Shown piece by piece: positions 16,262 to 17,728 of a DNA stretch of 17,728 nt. Where the stretch lies: NCBI GenBank assembly GCA_001275005.1, contig JWZX01002827.1, positions 1-17,728 of the forward strand. Reading direction: 5' to 3'. Within the stretch, counting starts at the first letter, position 1. Each line of letters starts with the position of its first letter. Origin of the DNA: Chrysochromulina tobinii (taxonomy: Eukaryota; Haptophyta; Prymnesiales; Chrysochromulinaceae). The notes beneath the pieces were generated by a model. The model searched no databases and had not been told where the DNA came from. It saw only the letters and a list, made by a program, of their open reading frames with translations. Made by a program: the position numbers and the translations under genes.

Positions 16262-17557
16262 TCAGCGGCCCTGGAAGAAATTGGAGACGCTATTGCCGAA
16301 TTGGGAGACACTGTTGCCGAAATTGTCGAACATGTTTCCTCCCGCTGACGGCTGCTGCTGGAAGCCCGGCTGTTGGTAGCCTGGCTGCTGATAGCCACCG
16401 TTTTGTTGGTAGCCTGGCTGCTGAAAGCCACCGTTTTGTTGGTAGCCTGGCTGCTGAAAGCCACCGTTTTGTTGGTAGCCTGGCTGCTGAAAGCCACCGT
16501 TTTGTTGGTAGCCTGGCTGCTGAAAGCCACCGTTCGGCATCGGCTGCTGATAGCCGCCGTTCGGCATCGGCTGCTGATAGCCGGGCTGCTGATACCCACC
16601 GCCATAGTTGTCGTAGAGGCCCTGCCGGCGCGCCATGTCCTCGAGCCGGCTGAGGCGATCCATGTCGGGACCACTCGTCGGTCCGAGTTGGGAGTCGAGC
16701 CAATCGAGACGGCCGCCCATGCCCATGCCGCCGCCCATGACGCCGCCGCCCATGGCACCGCCGTTGCCCATGAGTGCGCGCTCGAGCTCGACGATGCGCC
16801 GCTCCAGATCGTACGGCGGCGGCTCCATACCCATGCGATCGTACGGCTGAGGCGGCGGCATCTCGTCGTATGGCGGTGGCGCCATATCGTATGGCGGCGG
16901 TGGTACGTCATAAGCGCCGCCGCCATACATCTCGTCCTCGTAAGGTGCGGCCATATCGAGCATGCGGCGCCTTCGGTTCATCGCGTACGGGTTCTGCGTT
17001 CCTGCCCACCGAGAGCGTCGCAGCCGTTGCTGCGGCGTGCTCGTCCCGTCGACGAAGCTGTACATCGACGAGCCGCTGTCGACGGCTTCGAGCGCCTCCG
17101 AGTTCGCATCAGTGTAAGGCTGAAACGCCGGCCCCGGCTGCCGGTACATACCCCCACGCATCATCGGCCCGCGCCGGTATGGTACCGGTGGTGGCTGGTA
17201 GCCGTTCGGCTGCATCCCGTCGTACCCCACCATCCTGCCACGACCCATGCCCATCCTGCCACCTCCTAACGGTCTGCCCATCCGATCATAGTCACCGTAC
17301 ACACCTCCGCGGCCCATGCCACGATCGTAGTAGCCGCCGTTGCCCCATCTCTGGCCCACTCGAGCAGCCACGGTGCCGGCGCCGTCCGCAAAGTTATACA
17401 TGGATGACTGTCCGTCCACGGCCATCGCGGCGTCGACATTGTACACCATGCGTGGTCCGACGGCGGAGGATCGCGTAGCCGCGAAGCCGCTGTACCGCGC
17501 CATGGGCGCGAACGAGGCCGCGCCGAGCACGTGAAGGGTTGAGAAGGCTCCCGTCAT
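16262..17557 (-). CDS. Low-complexity repeat protein of unknown function, probably plastid-targeted
   Basis: I do not recognise a family. From the ATG at 17557 it has 431 residues. Residues 1-18 look like a short signal peptide ending GAASFAP, resembling the ASAFAP cleavage motif that marks plastid import in algae with red-derived complex plastids. A basic, Ser/Ala-containing stretch then ends PRMVYN near residue 38, like a transit peptide. The rest is largely disordered. It contains two copies of VDxxSSMYxFxDG (about 47-59 and 159-171), a Gly/Met/Arg-rich RGG-like region between them, a basic patch with RRRR near 195-198, and four PPxYD-type motifs (about 218-250). Short predicted helices follow (DLERRIVELERAL; DRLSRLEDMARRQG), then a Gln/Gly/Tyr/Pro array with four NGGFQQPGYQQ units (about 340-390). 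The tail is FGNSVSQFGNSVSNFFQGR. The frame continues to an ATG at 17668 (468 residues) with better sequence context (A at -3), but that start would bury the signal peptide. A structural or condensate role is inference only. Confidence 0.75.
   Translation of the reverse strand: MTGAFSTLHVLGAASFAPMARYSGFAATRSSAVGPRMVYNVDAAMAVDGQSSMYNFADGAGTVAARVGQRWGNGGYYDRGMGRGGVYGDYDRMGRPLGGGRMGMGRGRMVGYDGMQPNGYQPPPVPYRRGPMMRGGMYRQPGPAFQPYTDANSEALEAVDSGSSMYSFVDGTSTPQQRLRRSRWAGTQNPYAMNRRRRMLDMAAPYEDEMYGGGAYDVPPPPYDMAPPPYDEMPPPQPYDRMGMEPPPYDLERRIVELERALMGNGGAMGGGVMGGGMGMGGRLDWLDSQLGPTSGPDMDRLSRLEDMARRQGLYDNYGGGYQQPGYQQPMPNGGYQQPMPNGGFQQPGYQQNGGFQQPGYQQNGGFQQPGYQQNGGFQQPGYQQNGGYQQPGYQQPGFQQQPSAGGNMFDNFGNSVSQFGNSVSNFFQGR
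16349..16600 (-). repeat. Degenerate YQQP-rich coding repeat region
   Basis: This part of the repeat-protein gene encodes variants of (G/N)GG(Y/F)QQPGYQQ, including two units carrying QPMPNGG, and closes with GYQQPGFQQQP. The perfect 33-bp array at 16395-16526 is its core and the flanks are diverged units. The gradient from identical centre to diverged edges fits expansion by slippage or unequal exchange. Confidence 0.85.
16395..16526 (-). repeat. Perfect 33-bp tandem repeat, four copies
   Basis: Four consecutive 33-base units begin at 16395, 16428, 16461 and 16494 on the plus strand (each starting ccaccgttttgttggtagcc) and appear identical at the DNA level. A fifth, diverging unit begins at 16527. 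Each unit is 11 codons (NGGFQQPGYQQ), so copy-number changes keep the reading frame. Identity that extends to synonymous positions implies recent expansion. Confidence 0.95.
16805..16906 (-). repeat. PPxYD motif cluster in the repeat protein
   Basis: The translated stretch contains PPPPYD, PPPYD, PPPQPYD and PPPYD within about 34 residues, separated by short Met-containing spacers. PPxY is the classical ligand of WW domains in the cytosol and nucleus. If the protein really enters the plastid, the motif may simply be part of the disordered design. Confidence 0.75.
17045..17083 (-). repeat. Second copy of the VDxxSSMYxFxDG peptide motif
   Basis: These codons encode VDSGSSMYSFVDG in the repeat protein. 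They match the copy at 17381-17419 at 9 of 13 residues, and an Ala precedes both. The two lie about 112 residues apart in otherwise different surroundings, so they are probably functional short linear motifs or small folded elements and not a low-complexity coincidence. Confidence 0.8.
17381..17419 (-). repeat. First copy of the VDxxSSMYxFxDG peptide motif
   Basis: These codons encode VDGQSSMYNFADG, shortly after the predicted transit peptide, so this copy would sit near the N-terminus of the mature protein. It pairs with the copy at 17045-17083. Confidence 0.8.
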
Positions 17558-17728
17558 CAAAGGTCGAGAATTCCTTCGGCGCTCTGCGAAGGATGGAAAG
17601 ATTCCACATGCACCAAGGATGGAAATGAGATTTCCATGAGTATGAAGCGTTCGATGGAACTTCGACATGTTTTCTGCGTCACCTTCGGCGTGGCCGTGGG
17701 GGGCATTGGCGGCATGCCGGGTCGCTAA
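17558..17728. other. Upstream region of the repeat-protein gene, or its N-terminal extension
   Basis: The minus frame stays open to an ATG at 17668, adding 37 residues (beginning MSKFHRTLHT) with no recognisable targeting character. I read the stretch as 5' untranslated or promoter DNA. It holds an 11-bp direct repeat (aaggatggaaa at 17589 and 17615) and an inverted repeat at 17619-17637. The last bases of the window carry no identifiable gene. Confidence 0.5.
17619..17637. repeat. Short inverted repeat upstream of the repeat-protein gene
   Basis: The arms atggaaat and atttccat (8 bp, perfect) surround a 3-base gag centre. The position, 60-80 bases upstream of the preferred start, would suit a dimeric regulator site or a 5'-UTR hairpin. 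It could be chance, and if translation starts at 17668 it is coding. Confidence 0.45.

Noticed and set aside
16395-16526. A CRISPR-like array of 33-bp repeats
   Set aside because: There are no spacers: the units abut directly, keep a reading frame and encode an 11-residue peptide. The genome is eukaryotic.
16373-17269. A plus-strand frame with repeating hydrophobic LLVAWLLKATV units that looks like a membrane protein
   Set aside because: It is the in-phase antisense reading of the 33-bp repeats. The minus strand has a coherent N-terminus, motifs and tail, while this one degrades into Arg/His-rich sequence.

Overview
The window is nuclear DNA from a eukaryotic flagellate, most likely a photosynthetic alga with a red-derived complex plastid. 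The evidence is a complete axonemal dynein heavy chain (so the cell builds motile cilia or flagella), an ER/membrane-anchored long-chain acyl-CoA synthetase of the animal ACSL3/4 type, and a third protein whose N-terminus resembles a signal peptide followed by an ASAFAP-type plastid cleavage motif (GAASFAP). The coding DNA is very GC-rich with strong avoidance of TTA, CTA and TCA codons, while the intergenic DNA is visibly less GC-rich. A haptophyte is my first guess and a stramenopile such as a pelagophyte my second; the sequence alone does not settle this.

All three genes lie on the minus strand and read from right to left: a low-complexity, probably plastid-targeted protein of unknown function (about 16262-17557, possibly starting at 17668), then the acyl-CoA synthetase (13044-15260), then the dynein heavy chain (312-12554). 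None shows any sign of an intron; the dynein gene is a single open frame of over 12 kb. The first 130 bases are extremely GC-rich and open in at least one frame on each strand, so a neighbouring gene may run off the left edge.

The gaps are short. The 489-base gap between acyl-CoA synthetase and dynein holds a perfect 14-bp inverted repeat and a 23-bp direct repeat. The roughly 1-kb gap upstream of the acyl-CoA synthetase holds a pair of diverged 23-bp direct repeats and two short tandem repeats. No tRNA, rRNA, transposon or CRISPR array was recognised.

The three genes have no evident shared pathway: the dynein powers axonemal bending, the acyl-CoA synthetase activates fatty acids, and the repeat protein probably acts in the plastid. 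Their co-orientation is best read as ordinary packing in a compact genome. The element most likely to be undescribed is the repeat protein. It has a duplicated VDxxSSMYxFxDG motif, an RGG/Met-Gly region, PPxYD repeats, and four DNA-identical 33-bp units encoding NGGFQQPGYQQ, which together suggest a condensate-forming or scaffold protein.
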